From: Rana temporaria
Taxonomy: Eukaryota > Chordata > Amphibia > Anura > Ranidae
Assembly: GCF_905171775.1 (NCBI RefSeq)
Contig: NC_053495.1
Location: 108,362,909 to 108,426,908, forward strand
Direction of reading: 5' to 3'
DNA: 64,000 nucleotides
Positions 43,720 to 57,180 of this stretch are shown one piece after another. The first letter of the stretch is position 1; every line of letters begins with the position of its first letter. The notes below the pieces were generated by a model that worked only from the letters and a program-made list of their open reading frames with translations, ran no database searches and was not told where the DNA came from. Position numbers and translations under genes: made by a program.

Positions 43720-44157
43720 TGCCCCGTACACACCATCACTTTATGTGATGAAAAAAAACGACGTTTCCAAAAACGTCACTTTAATTGACCATGTGTGGGA
43801 GAAAACTTAATTTTATGTCTTGTAAAAAACGACCAAAAAAAATTGAAGCATGCTTCAATTTTATGTGTCGTTTTTCAAAATGTCATTTTTTACTTCACAG
43901 AAATTGACCGTGTGTAGTAAAAAACGTCGTTTAAAACAACGTTTTTTCACCCGCGCATGCCCAGAAGCTACTTATGAAGCAAGCTTCAATGGAAAAAGTG
44001 GTGAGAATGTAACCTCGCTTTGCTAGAACATTGTGAGAAAAACGATGGTGTGTAGGCAACTTCGTGTTTGAAAATTGAAGTTTCAAAAACTTCATTTTTT
44101 ACTTCACAGAAAATGTCGTTTTTTTTCATCACATAAAGTGATGGTGTGTACGGGGCA
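43720..44157. repeat. PIF/Harbinger-like MITE, family G, TTA duplication
   Basis: The ends TGCCCCGTACACACCATCAC and GTGATGGTGTGTACGGGGCA form a perfect 20-bp inverted repeat. TTA occurs on both sides (43717-43719, 44158-44160). Confidence 0.9.
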
Positions 44158-44339
44158 TTACCCCAACAGGTGGACCACGGAATCAAAAGCAGTCAAAAGC
44201 ACTTATGAATACTCTACTGCAGCTCTCCACACATGTGAGATGATGGGTTGTTTAAAAACCAATACGATCCTCCTTGGGCGAGGTCTCACAGCAAAGATGT
44301 ATTGAAATAGGCAAAATAATACCTCATTGTGCAGTATTA

Positions 44340-44692
44340 GGCCTCGTACACACGACCAGAATACGCGGTGACATGGCGGCGACGATGATGCGGCGACGTG
44401 CGCGCACCAGGAAGTTCAATGCTTCCACGCATGCGTCGAATCACTTTGACGCATGCGTGGGATTTCGGGCCAGCGGACATGTCCGATGAGTCGTACTGAC
44501 CATCGGATGTGTCCGACGGACAGGCTTCCAGCGGACAAGTTTCTTAGCAGGCTAAGAAACTTTTGTCCACTGGAAACCTGTCCGCTAGGCCGGAAAACTG
44601 TCCGGTAGGCCCTACACACGGTCGGACATGTCCGCGGAAACTGGTCCGACGGACCAGTTTCAGCGGACATGTTCGGTCGTGTGTACAAGGCC
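44340..44692. repeat. PIF/Harbinger-like MITE, family F, TTA duplication
   Basis: The ends GGCCTCGTACACACGACC and GGTCGTGTGTACAAGGCC are flanked by TTA (44337-44339, 44693-44695). The interior has GGACATGTCCGA-type palindromes. Confidence 0.9.
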
Positions 44693-44918
44693 TTACTGAC
44701 AAAGATATTTATTAAAAACAAAAGAGAAGTCAGAATACGCACAAACATAGTAAATAATATTGCATGTCAATCCTTATAGCACAGACAATGTTTCCAAACA
44801 ATAAGATAGCCGACTATCGAGCACGACGACATCACATGACCAGACTCCTCTAAACATGTTTTGTCACTCACAGTCATCATCGTGGACGTCGTCATGCACA
44901 TGAGAGTTGCCATATATA

Positions 44919-45390
44919 CGAGGGGGTGCGATGATAAATATTGAGCCTTACACTGAAAAAATTAACATAGGAAGCTGTAAATTGCAGGGTGTACTGGCCA
45001 ATTTGTCTATATTCAATGGTGCAAAAATGAACTACTGATAATTTGAACTTATCTTTCTTTTTCAGGTCCAAAATGAACATGGCAGCACCTGTAGGAAAAT
45101 GTATTGTGGAAGAGCATAGGACCGTAATCAAGTTTCTGTTTCTCCAAGGGAAAGGTGTGAAGCAGAACCGTGATGAAATATAACAAGCTTTGGGTGACAG
45201 TGGCTCTTCATATGAAACAGTTAAAGGTTGGGTTGTCAATTTTAAAACTGCCCATTTTGGTGTTGAAAGTGAGAAACCCAGTGGAAGGCCTGTTTCTGTC
45301 TCTGTGCCTGCCAATGTGAAAGCCATCCATGACATGATTATGGAGAACTGCAGAATATTAGCCGAAAGTACAGTGGCAGTGCGTCCATAG
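44919..45390 (+). mobile_element. Mariner-type transposon 5' part
   Basis: It begins after TATATA with CGAGGGGGTGCGATGATAA, a mariner-like terminal sequence. A transposase start follows at 45073. The 3' part is replaced by a hAT-like element from 45410. Confidence 0.62.
45073..45390 (+). pseudogene. Mariner-type transposase N-terminal pseudogene
   Basis: From ATG at 45073 the frame reads EHRTVIKFLFLQGKGVKQN, then TAA at 45181-45183. It continues in the same frame as ALGDSGSSYETVKGWVVNF, SEKPSGRPVSVSVPANVKAI and ILAEST. These are the paired helix-turn-helix and the linker (GW-x-F then GRP) of mariner transposases, which bind the terminal repeats. Homology stops near 45375, before the first catalytic Asp. 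The in-frame stop and the truncation make it inactive. Confidence 0.8.
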
Positions 45391-45805
45391 TGGGCGCAGG
45401 AGCGCTGCCCAGAGGCGTATCTAGTGAAAATGGCGCCTATGGCAAGCACTAAAACTGCGCCCTTGTCAAAACATTTGAAACCATTTTTTTATATAACCTT
45501 AACAAAAAAACATCTAACAAAACGACAAGTCAAAAATTCAAAATATTAAATTGTAGTATATTATATTAGTGATGGTGACACCCTCTTTTGTAAGTGAAGT
45601 TATTTTATTTCTTGAGGGGGTGTTACTTATATATTGCAACTTGTTATCAAAAATCTTTTGAGGGGGTGTCAATATCACTAATACGCTGCAATTTTATATT
45701 TTGATGATGTTATTTGTTTGAAAGATATAAAGTTGTATATTTGGTTTACAGGACACCACATATACAGTATATGGTATTCAGAGGGAGGGCTCCACCATCA
45801 CTTAA

Positions 45806-46234
45806 AGTGGAAGTAGACTTCCTTTACTGCCTTTTACATATAGGTAAGTCTATAATAAAGCTTACCTATAGGTACAGTAAATATCTCCTAAACATGTACA
45901 GTTTGGGAGGTATTTACATTATTGGAGCCAGTGAAATCACTGGCGCATGCGCTCTGAAGGAACGGCCACGGGTGCTGTTCCTTTAGAAACCTATGCCATA
46001 AACGGTGGCTCCCACGCGCGTGCACAGGAGTGACCTTATCGTTACTCCGGCCAGTCACAGAGCCGGCAAACACGGAAGCGAGATGAGTAACAATTAGAGC
46101 ACCTGGTGCTTTTGGGTGTGGGAGGGCTTTGTTTTAAGTAAGTTTAGCATAATGTGCTAGAATGCGATCTATCCTAGCACATTATACCTTTACCTTGCAT
46201 GGTAAAAAAAAAAGTCCAGCAGTATACAACCACT
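45806..46234 (+). repeat. TTAA-type MITE, family E, full copy
   Basis: It is flanked by TTAA (45802-45805, 46235-46238). The ends are AGTGGAAGTAGAC and ATACAACCACT. It contains the GTAAGTCT...AAGCTTAC palindrome shared with 1658-1949. Confidence 0.8.
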
Positions 46235-46380
46235 TTAAATTATGTAATTACATTTAATTACATTTAAATTGAAACACAAAGGTGAAGGAGGAAGCACAGC
46301 ATTGTGTATTGTATTGTAATATGTTCAGTGTTTATACTGGTTATGGCAAGAGGGGGAAAAAATGAGGGGAGAGAATATGG

Positions 46381-46685
46381 AAGGGGGAAGAGAGAGAGAG
46401 AGAACTGGGGAGGACAGAGAGAGAGGAGAGGGGCAGGGGGGAGAGAGATAGAACTGGGGAGGACAGAGAGAGAGAGAGATAGAGGAGGGGGCAGGGGGGA
46501 GAGAGAGAGAACTGGGGAGGACAGAGAGAGAGAGAGAGGAGGGGGGGCAGGGGGGAGAGAGAGAGAACTGGGGAGGACAGAGAGAGAGAGAGAGAGAGAG
46601 GAGGGGGCAGGGGGAGAGAGAGAGAACTGGGGAGGACAGAGAGAGAGAGAGGAGGGGGGGCAGGGGGGAGAGAGAGAGAACTGGG

Positions 46686-46724
<39 letters not shown>

Positions 46725-46742
46725 GGGGGGCAGGGGGAGAGA
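46381..46742 (+). repeat. Purine-rich (GA)n compound minisatellite
   Basis: About six units of 55-65 bp, each with GAGAGAGAACTGGGGAGGAC then GA runs and GGGGGCAGGGGG. The strand is nearly pure purine. Long frames on both strands (up to 222 codons) are low-complexity artefacts. Confidence 0.92.
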
Positions 46743-47269
46743 GGAGGAATACAGAATACAGGAAGTACAGAGAGAATAAAGAGAGGAGCATTGTAGTAAA
46801 TGTCTCTTCCTGTGCACATTCTCCATGTTACCTGAATGCATTCTTCTGCTTCTCTTACTCATTTCTCCTCCTTCTCTGCTCCCTCTCCTGACCCCACAGC
46901 AGCTCAGTTCTTTCTCCAGCATGGCTCCAGTACTCTTCTTCTCAATCAAAGGTGGCGCGGCTTGAGAAAGGGGGCGGGTTACAGCAGCGCCCATTGGCTC
47001 AGTAAGCATCAGGAGGTGGATCAGTTCCTGCTGCTAACTCTTTCTAGTCCTGTGGCAGCCGCTACTATAGTATGTTGCTGGTTCCTTTCTGCTGCTTCTA
47101 AAGTCAATGTCAGTACGGGGGGGGGGGGGGGGGGCTGTAGGGCGCTCCTATACACACAGGGCCACTGGGAGAGAAGAGCTGCAGTGTCAGGACTGTGAAG
47201 CTGGAGAGGAGGGAGAGCACAGCACACCTCCCGGCTCCTTTCCCCTCTCCTGCACGGCAGCCTATTTTG

Positions 47270-47880
47270 CAAATAACCTTTTGAAGAGCAAGGGCCACTT
47301 AAGCAACTTGGTAACTGGTCGCGGGCCACAATGAGCAGAGCAGGGGGACGGGATGTCCGTGTCCACTCTGCATTTGTAGAGCGGACATAGACACAGCCCA
47401 CTATACTCCTTATTTTTTTAAACGTATTACGGATTGGAGGTAGAACAGAAGTTGGTTTATGTCTGCCACTCCTTAGAGGTGCATGGAGGGTCAAATTGGG
47501 TCTGCCTGACTGTGTGAAAAGGGCTCAAGGCTGCTTTCACACTGATGTGCTGCGTATTCTTCTGCACCGTGGTTGCACTTTGCAATAGACTTCTATTATA
47601 TTTTACAGGTTTGGTGCTCTTTCAGAAAGCTCACCAAACTCGCCGGTAATAACAGAAGTCTTTGGCTCAAAGCAGGTAACCCGCAGGTGCACTGCTCTGC
47701 ACCTGCAGATCTGTTTGAAAGCAGCCCAGTAACCACTGCAGAAGAGATATGCCCATATATACACTGTGATTTTAGTGATAAAATTACCTTTAATAACAGT
47801 ATTCTATTCTATTCCATCCCAGAGCAGTAGGTCCCGGGCAACATCAGAGGGCTCCGCGGGCCACTGGTTGGCCATCCCTG
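47270..47880 (+). repeat. hAT-type non-autonomous element, same family as 3894-4386
   Basis: The right end GGTTGGCCATCCCTG closes it. The left begins in 'ccttttgaagagcaaggg' with the terminal bases lost. It shares blocks with the reverse copy at 3894-4386. Confidence 0.6.
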
Positions 47881-48330
47881 ACCTAGGGGGACACCACTGC
47901 CTAAACTCCTCTCTCCCTGTACTGCAGTCAGTGTTTATGCCTCACATGTTTCTTGTGCGGAAAAGATGCAGGGAGGAGGTGAGCGGAGCTAAGCAGTGGG
48001 TGCGAGGAGGAAAAAGTTAAATCTCATGTGCTGTGAATGCTGGTCTCTGCCTCTCTCCTCCTTATGATGTCACTGGTTGCTAGATGCGAGGTGGGCCGTG
48101 GCTAGCAACCAGTTTGGGCAGTGAGCCAGGGGCCAGTGATGAACGACCTATATAAGTCTCCGCCAGCCAGGATCCCACCCCAGGCTGACAGTGAGTAAGA
48201 GTGGCAATATCAGGGCCGTTTTAAGAATGGGATCTCTGTAAGTGCCTTGCTGTCCAGCCACCCAGGAGTGCCCCCTTCATATGGCGCCCATGGCACTTTC
48301 TCTATCTGCCATACCCTGGATACGCCACTG

Positions 48331-49304
48331 GCGCCTCCCCCCTCTCTCCTGCACCCATCAATCAACAATACAAAGATTCATGTATTGCATGAATCTATGT
48401 ATTGTCGCCGCTGCCGCCCACTATTCAGGTGCCCGGCCCCCTGTTGAGCGCCAGCCATCTGAATAATAGTGGTGGGTGTGTTTTGGAAGTGCTTGATTAG
48501 AGCCAGAGGCTCTAATAGTCTTCCTGATTAGATCCTGTGGCCTCTAATCGGCTTCCAAATGGTTAAACAGAGGGCATATGCCTGTGCATTGCCTGTTTAA
48601 ACAGTGCTGTGTTAGGGAATCGCTTCTCTAACACTGACACGCCTCTCAGCCAATCTGGTGCACCGGGTCTGGTTACTGGTCACCTGATTGGCTAAAGTGA
48701 CAGGCAAGCAGAGATGACATCGAGAGAGCGTGGAAGAGGACGGCTAACCCGAGAAAGGTAAGTGCCAGGCTGGGGGGGGGGAACTGGTGGTATTTGAGGG
48801 GGCAAACTGTCTGCATTTGAGGGGGCAAACTGGCAGCATTTGAGGGGGCAAACTGGCAGCATTTGAGGGGGCAAACTGGCGGCATTTGCGGGGGCAAACT
48901 GGCGGCATTTGAGGGGGCAAACTGGCATTATTTGAGGGGGCAAACTGGCATTATTTGAGGGGGCAAACTGGTGGTATTTGAGGGGGAAAACTGGCAGTAT
49001 TTGAGGGGGCAAAGTGGCTGTATTTGAGGGGGGCAAATTGGCTGAATTTGATGGGCACAGTGGCTGCATTTGATGGCACAGTGGCGACAATTGATGGGTA
49101 CAGTAGCTGCGTTTGATGGGCACAGTGAGGCCGCAATTGATGAATACCACCAAAAGAAAGCTCTATTTGTGGGAAGAAAAGGACGCAAATTTCGTTTCGG
49201 TACAACATTGCATGACCGCGCAATTACCAGTTAAAACAGCGCAGTGCCAAATTGTAAAAACACCTCTGGGCATTTAGCTGCATATTGGTCCGGGGCTTAA
49301 GTGG
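48331..49304 (-). repeat. Family C variant, reverse orientation, with 23-bp array
   Basis: The right end GGGGCTTAAGTGG followed by TTAT, and TACCACCAAAAGAAAGCTC near 49145, match family C in reverse. The array at 48780-49060 is internal. The left boundary is uncertain. Confidence 0.55.
48780..49060. repeat. 23-bp minisatellite, about 12 units
   Basis: The unit GGGGGCAAACTGGCAGCATT plus TGA repeats in 23-bp steps (48841, 48864 and so on). It grades into diverged 'gggcacagtggctgcatttgat' units to 49140. Confidence 0.9.
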
Positions 49305-50744
<1,440 letters not shown>

Positions 50745-50854
50745 CCTTTTTTTGCCATTTAGAATTACAGCATTTTACTGTCATGCAATACTGTATGCAA
50801 ATTACATTTTTATTTATTTTTTCAAAAAAACTTTTTGGGTGGTATTTGTATTAA

Positions 50855-51720
50855 CCTCCCTGGCGGTATGATTCTGTCAGAAAAAACATGCTAAAAGCGG
50901 TACCATTATTTGCAAGGAAATTTGGCGTTTTATATTGTAGGTCTGTAATTTTTAGAAATAACTCACTTAAATCTGACCAAACAAGCTTCTAATAGGCATC
51001 CCGGGTATGACATTTTTTTAAAAACAAAATTATAAATTATAATATAATAAATAATTATAAATAATTATAACAAATAATAATATAATTATAATAAAAATTA
51101 TTCAATAATGTAATCAAATCAAAATCACTGAAATTTGCTCAGTTGCAGAATTGTTGCTGTCATTATTTTTTTTATTTTTATGACGAATTTCCCCACAAAT
51201 CGCTATCGCACAATTCTGCAAGTGATTATAATTTATTATCGCTGTTTTTTAGCTGATCTAAAACTATTTTTGACATAAAGGGACACTTTTGGTTGCTATG
51301 GACAATCTACAGTTTGCAGGGAGAAAGAAACGTTTTTATTATATAAAATGACATGCATGACACAGGACAGACCACTAGGGACAGGGGGGGTGTGTTTTTT
51401 TTACATACAGTACTGTAATCTATAAGATTACAGTATACTGTATGTAAGGTGTTTGTTTACTTTTTTGAATTTGGCGCCGTTCTCCGTCCCCGTGCGTCGT
51501 AACGTCACAGGGAACGGAGATCGGCGTCACACGGAGGCACTGTGTGAATCGAGCGAGGACCCACTCGCTCACACAGCGCGGTGGCATCGCTGGATCCAGG
51601 GACAAGGTAAGTAACTTGTGCCTGTGGATCTAGCGAGGCAAGCCCGAGTCTGACTCGGGGTTTCCGCTCGCAGCAGGAAAATCTAACCCCGTGTCAGACT
51701 CGGGAAGACCGCCAGGCAGG
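50855..51720 (+). repeat. TTAA-type MITE, family H, 866 bp, intact ends
   Basis: It is flanked by TTAA on both sides (50851-50854, 51721-51724). The ends CCTCCCTGGCGGT and ACCGCCAGGCAGG pair. It has the same length as the copy at 14008-14873. Confidence 0.9.
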
Positions 51721-52159
51721 TTAAATGAAAAAACTTTGAAAATCTTGAAAAAAAATCGATCTATTTTACTTTTTGTCATAAAACATATCCAATAAAATCA
51801 AAAATGTTGTCATAAATTTAGGCCAAAATGTATTCTGCTACATGCCTGGTATACATTTTTTGAGGCCCTAAAATGCTAGGACATTCCCCCCAAATTACCA
51901 CTTTTTGGAAAGTAAATGGCTAGTTTATTTAACCAATTGCTTACTGGGCACTTCTTGTGCCCGCTGTCACTCTTTAAATGACAAATGCAGGGGCATGCAA
52001 TACGGTACCCGAATAAATTTTTTATAATTTTTTCACACAAATAGAGCTTTCTTTTGGTGGTATTTAATCACTGCTGACAGACAGACAATTTAATAAAAAA
52101 AAAATAGTTTTATAGTTTGTTATAGAATTTTGCAAACAGGTAATTTTTAATCCTTCATT

Positions 52160-52730
52160 GACGTGCACTGATAAGGTGGCACTGATAGGCACTGGTAGGT
52201 GGCACTGATGGGCACTAATGAGGCAGTACTGGTGGGCACTGATAGGTGGCTCTAAAAGATGGCACTGATGGGTGGCACTGATAATAATAATAATGCTTAC
52301 ACTTATATAGCGCCAATTACAGCGATGCCGCTGTGTCTAAGCGCTAATAACGGTTGTCATTATTACCCAACTCAATGGTACTCATTTTACTGACCTCGGA
52401 AGGATGAAAGGCTGAGTGGACCCCGCCGGGATCGAACCCGCAACCCTTGGGACACAGGCAATCACAGACTGCTGCAAAGGAGTATTAGCCCCCTGCGCTA
52501 TCTTACCAGCTTGGTAGGTGGCATTGATAGGTGGCACTGATGGGCACTGGCAGATGACACTGATAGGCAGCACCGATAGGTGGCACTGATGATAAGGCAC
52601 TGATTGGTGGCACTGGTGGACATTGATAGGTGGCACCGGTAGGCACTGATATGCACTGGTAGGTGGCATTGGTGAGCACTGGCAGGTGGTACTGGGTGGC
52701 ACTGCTTCCAGGTGCAAGACTGATATCACT
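52160..52730 (+). repeat. Diverged GGTGGCACTGAT minisatellite
   Basis: Units of about 10-22 bp with GGCACTGAT(A/G)GG cores, split by the SINE at 52281-52510. Similar arrays occur inside other family C copies. Confidence 0.8.
52281..52510 (-). mobile_element. tRNA-derived SINE
   Basis: On the minus strand: a 5' region with an A box-like TAGCGCAGGGGG (52500-52489) and a B box GGTTCGATCCC (52438-52428), spaced as in RNA polymerase III type 2 promoters. A body with GTCAGTAAAATGAGTACC follows, then the 3' end GCGCTATATAAGTGTAAGC and an (ATT)n tail. The tail core CTATATAAGT equals the L2 LINE 3' end at 31981-31990, suggesting that LINE type moves it. No functional tRNA fold. Confidence 0.85.
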
Positions 52731-53092
52731 CAGACAGGTGCTGGTAATCTGCTTTTTTTTTCCTTCTCACGCTGTCAGCATGAGCAAAAGAACAGCAGAT
52801 TATGATCTTCTGATCTATGATCAGCTGTCATTGGCTAATAGCTTATCACGTGGTAAGGCCTTACTCCGATCTGTGATCAGCCGAGTCTCATTGACTCAGT
52901 CCTTCCGGGTTCTGTATCTTCAGCCGCTTGCATGGCCGGGCAGTGGTGACCTCACTCCTGTGCATGCGCATTGGAGTAACATTACTGTGGCACACAGAGC
53001 GGGCCGGAAATATGGTTTAAGCTGCACATTACTGTGCCCAGTGACAGACAGGGGGACAGTTATGACAGAAGAGACCACTAGGGCATTTTTTT

Positions 53093-54284
53093 AAATCTGG
53101 ACTACAATTTAATTGTTACTCACATAATGGAACTTATCTGCACAGAATGATGCATAAATACATTGATTTATAGCCCAAAACGTTACTACAGCTATATTAT
53201 TTTCAATAAAAGTTCCAGTATTAGTATGAATTGAAGCTGAAATATAAACAGTGATGCATGATGTGCAGTTTAGCGGACAGATAATTAATTGTAATTTCTG
53301 CCCAAGATAAAATCAATAATAGTAAAATTTAATTACAGTATGTCTTTTTAGGTGTTTCTTGATGTTACCATATATTTTTTTTTATTTTTTTTTACCTCCA
53401 AGGATTTCCTCCTATAAAAGGATTAACAAGATATTCCTAAGCTGCTCACCGTTTCTGGCTTTTTGCCAGCCATCTTGGTTTTGAGAATGTATTGTCGCAC
53501 TTACAATGGCTGACCAGTGGGTGGCAGAGTATAGGATGATTCACTACCGCCCACTATACAGGGTGATATGTAACTATACAATCAGAACCCAGGCACATAC
53601 AAAACACGGCTTTTAAATAGCTGTTCACTGTATTGACCATTATGCATGAAAGGGTTAAGAATACCAGATGATCCTCTGTAGATATATAAATACAAAATAG
53701 GGTAAAAACAACCAAACAATGTTACCCTTTCTAAAGATTTCCTTTAGAGATGAATGGCAAGTTCAAAATTCAACTCCAATTGAGCTGAATCACACAAGGA
53801 AAGGATTTGCAAATGTTTGGCAGTGTGCTCATTGGTTTGTGCCAGACGTTCTACACTAATTAAAGTAAATGTGTATCATGACAATTACCCTTTTGAAATG
53901 AAGTGCCGTTTTTACTTTTTTCATTCTTTATTGCATCTCATTCCTGTGGATTTCCTGGAACCTTTTTGTTTTCAGGACTTTCTGTCTACATATACTCCAG
54001 CCACTGCTGAACGTCATTTCTTAAAGCGGTATTAAATCCAAAAGCAAAAATGTAATATATTGAAGGTTACTTGTTCTTGCTAACACACCTCAGGTTTTAG
54101 GCTCGGGTGACATATATGTGACCTATAGTCGGTATATGGGAAGTCACATATAAACACTTAGGCAAGAGGATAATTTTGATCAGATTGATTCTGCCTGCTA
54201 CAGATAGAGGGAGCTTGGCCAATATAGTGAGTTTGTTCAGGTGCTATTTAAGTGTCAAATTCGAACCTCAATCGCACCTGAATA
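53093..54284. other. Unassigned sequence
   Basis: No repeat end is recognised except an E-like TTAAAGCGGTATTAAATCC at about 54022. The frame at 53817-54035 has no known domain. Confidence 0.45.
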
Positions 54285-55550
54285 GGCATGAGCCGAACAC
54301 CCCATGGTTTGGTTCGCACCAGGGACACAAACATGAAAATCAAAAGTGCTAATTTTAAAAGCTTATATGCAAGTTATTGTCATAAAAAGTGCATGGGGAC
54401 CTGGGTCCTGCCCCAGGGGACATGTATCAATGCAAAAAAAAAGTGCATGGGGACCCGGGTACTGCCCTAAGGGACATGTATCAATGCAAAAAAAAAAAAG
54501 TTTTAAAACGTTTTTTTTAGGAGCAGTGGGCCAGATTCATATAGAATTACGTTACTCCACGGCGGCGTAACGTATCCCATTTACGTGACACCGCCACAGG
54601 TTTACAGCGTAAGTGCCTGATTCTCAAAACTCTTAACCGTAAACTTGCGGCGGTGTAACGTAAATGCGCTCGGCGCAAGCCCGCCCAATTCAAATGGGGC
54701 GGGCACCATTTAAATTAGGCGCGTTCCCGCGCCGAACGTACTGCGCATGCTCCGTCGGGTAAATTACCCGACGTGCATTGCGCTAAATGACGTCGCACGG
54801 ACGTCATTTGTTGAGACGTTAACGTAAATGGCGTCCAGCGCCATTCACGGACGACTTACGCAAACGACGTTGTTTTTTAAATTTCGACGTGGGAACGACG
54901 GCCATACTTAACATGGCTTAGAACAACTAGGGCTCAGCCCTAATTTTACGCGGCGTAACTCGACGGAAACTACGTAAAGTTAGATCGACGGGCAGCGCGG
55001 ACGTTCGGGAATCGCCGTAACCAGTCATTTGCATATTCTACACCGACCGCAATGGCCTCGCCACCTAGCGGCCGGCCTAGAATTGCATCCTTAAGATCCG
55101 ACAGTGTAATTCAATTACACCTGTCGGATCTTAGGGCTAGCTATGCGTAACTGATTCTATGAATCAGCCGCATAGTTAGGATGGGCGGATCACAGAGATA
55201 CGACGGCGTATCAGGAGATACGCCATCGTATCTCTTTTGTGAATCTGGCCCAGTGATTTTAATCATGCTTAAAGTGAAACAATAAAAATTAAAGATTTAT
55301 TTTAAATATCGTGCCTGGGAGCTCCCCTTTGTTTGCCTGTGAAGTGGTGCTTCTGTGCATTGTGTAGAACAGTGCCGCAGCAAAATTTCTAAAGGAAAAA
55401 TGTAATTTGAACTTGCTTGCGGCTGTAATATATTGCCGTCTCCCGTAATATATTGCCGGCTCCCGGCAATATGGATGAAAAATCAAGGAAAAAATTGGCA
55501 TGGTTTTCCCCCCAATCCATACCAGGCCCTTCGGGCACTGCATATATGTG
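54285..55550 (+). repeat. Foldback family B, left end, split by MITE A
   Basis: It begins GGCATGAGCCGAACACCCCA and follows the copy at 2046. It carries a local duplication of 'gtgcatggggaccyggg' (about 54390 and 54442). The A element at 54528-55251 interrupts it, after which 'tgattttaatcatgcttaaag' continues as at 2449. Confidence 0.7.
54528..55251. repeat. MITE family A with AGT duplication shown by an empty site
   Basis: The ends GGGCCAGATTCA and TGAATCTGGCCC (the reverse-strand end reads GTGAATCTGGCCC) are flanked by AGT (54525-54527, 55252-55254). The homologous uninterrupted site at 2444-2450 has a single AGT. Confidence 0.92.
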
Positions 55551-55821
55551 TGCCCAGCCTTAATTTAATTTATTTTGTGATGATTTGTGTAGAGATAGTG
55601 CTGTGAGTTTACCGCTTAATAACATGTTTTCAGTCTAATATTCCACTTGATCCTAAATGCTGTGTATTGGGTATTCTGCAGGTAGTGGAGTCTCATGGAT
55701 TTATAAGGGAGGTAATTTCTAAGGTGTAATTTCAGGCCTGAAAATAAATTAATATTGCAACACTGGAGGTCTGTTGATTCGCCCTCTCAGAAATAATGGA
55801 TCAGAAATGTAGGTGATACTC
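55551..55821. other. Unassigned sequence
   Basis: Nothing recognised between family B and family F sequence. Confidence 0.45.
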
Positions 55822-55824
55822 TTA

Positions 55825-56231
55825 AGCCTCGTACACACGATCGGATATCTGATGAAATCTAATCCGATGGAATTTTTCGTCGGATATCCGATAAAGCTGA
55901 CTTTCATCAGTCTTGCCTACACACCATCAGTCAAAAATCCGATCGTGTCCAAGATGTACAACACTACGACGAGCCGAAAAAATTAAGTTCAATGCTTCCA
56001 AGCATGCGTCGACTTGATTCTGAGCATGCATGGATTTTTGACCGATGGAGTTCCATACAGAAGATCGGATTTTTCTATCGTTTTTTTATCCATAGGAAAA
56101 AATTAAAACATGTTCTATTTTTTTTCACCGATAGAAATCAAACCGATGGGGCCCATACACAATCGGTTTGTCTGATGAAAACGGTCCATCGGTCCGTTTT
56201 CATCAGACAAACCGATCATGTGTACAGGGCT
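55825..56231. repeat. PIF/Harbinger-like MITE, family F, TTA duplication
   Basis: The ends AGCCTCGTACACACGATCGG and CCGATCATGTGTACAGGGCT are flanked by TTA (55822-55824, 56232-56234). The interior is GATCGGAT-rich. Confidence 0.83.
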
Positions 56232-56234
56232 TTA

Positions 56235-57180
56235 GATTTGAACTATATATTTATCAGTGAAGGGGTTGCCCAGGTAAGTTCGAAAACCTATGGGCAAACT
56301 GGCTAGATCCACCTCCTCCAAACCCACTGGAATTGATGATGGCAAGACTCCTACAATGTCCTGTGGGTCAATAGGGTTTGAGTCATCGTTCGGTTCCTTT
56401 TTGACTGTATGAGTTTTAAAACCATGACTGCTGTATTATCGGTTTCTATGTCAACTAATGTCTTGTATGTGCTTGATCTGCAAACCTATTTACTGTTGGA
56501 TAAATCATTTCTCTGGTTAAAAAAATGCTAATAATTTAGAGATACCATATACTGCAGTGTATTCAGAAAAAAAAATGCTAATAATTTTATATATTCATTT
56601 TTTTGTAAAAGTATTTTTAAAGCTAACGCCTCAGCAGAGTTATCTTTGGGTTGTGATGAATACACTTTTTTCTTAAAAAAAAAAAATGAAAGCAAAAACA
56701 TTACAAACATACATTCCTACCATTAATAGAATAAAGAACAATTTACCATTACTGTGCTGTTGCTGTTAGGCAATAAATGAACAAATAAAAATGAAAATTG
56801 CTATGGAATGGGTTTTCATGTGTTTTCATGTCGTTTTTACAATGTTTTTCTTCTATGCTAATTAACCATCTTCCAAACATAAATCTTGTGGTGGTGACTC
56901 AAATTTTAATTTGATTTCACAATGCAGACTTTCCCATTACTAGCAAGTTGATAAAACAAAATAACTTTGCAGTGTTTTTTTTTGCTATATTATGTATCTG
57001 CTTACATAAATTAAAGTACTGAATTTATCAACACCTGCATTAGTTTTAATAAAAAAATATATATACTTTCAATTACTTAGTTAATTTCAAACAATAATTT
57101 CTGAAATCCATACTTGTCTATTGCCAGAAAATAAATAATGCATGAAATATAGTTATAGAATAATAAACAAAGAAAATAAA
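56235..57180. other. Unassigned AT-rich sequence
   Basis: No repeat end, RNA gene or exon recognised. GCCCAGGTAAGTTCG at about 56268 resembles a splice donor but has no coding context. Confidence 0.4.

Larger units (their letters stand above)
45410..48330. mobile_element. Large hAT-like non-autonomous element (candidate)
   Basis: The end CAGAGGCGTATCTAG at 45410 pairs with CTGGATACGCCACTG ending at 48330. Flanking 8-mers GCGCTGCC and GCGCCTCC agree at 6 of 8 positions, as in an aged hAT duplication. It contains an E MITE, a purine array and a second hAT MITE. No transposase frame is seen. Confidence 0.55.
50760..53092 (+). repeat. Family C-like element with minisatellite, split by MITE H and a SINE
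   Basis: The AT-rich C-type interior lies on both sides of the H element. CAAATAGAGCTTTCTTTTGG at about 52039 is the C hallmark. The GGTGGCACTGAT array (52160-52730) contains the SINE. The right boundary is approximate. Confidence 0.5.

Noticed and set aside
46264..47009. Long serine/proline/leucine frames (up to 222 codons) and arginine/glutamate-rich frames on the other strand
   Set aside because: They run through the (GA)n compound array in several frames at once, which is expected from a repeat with few stop codons.
48673..49223. Frames with repeated CPLKC-type peptide
   Set aside because: Translation of the 23-bp minisatellite in several frames.
52281..52510. A functional tRNA gene
   Set aside because: A and B box-like sequences are present, but the cloverleaf is not, and a SINE body and tail follow.
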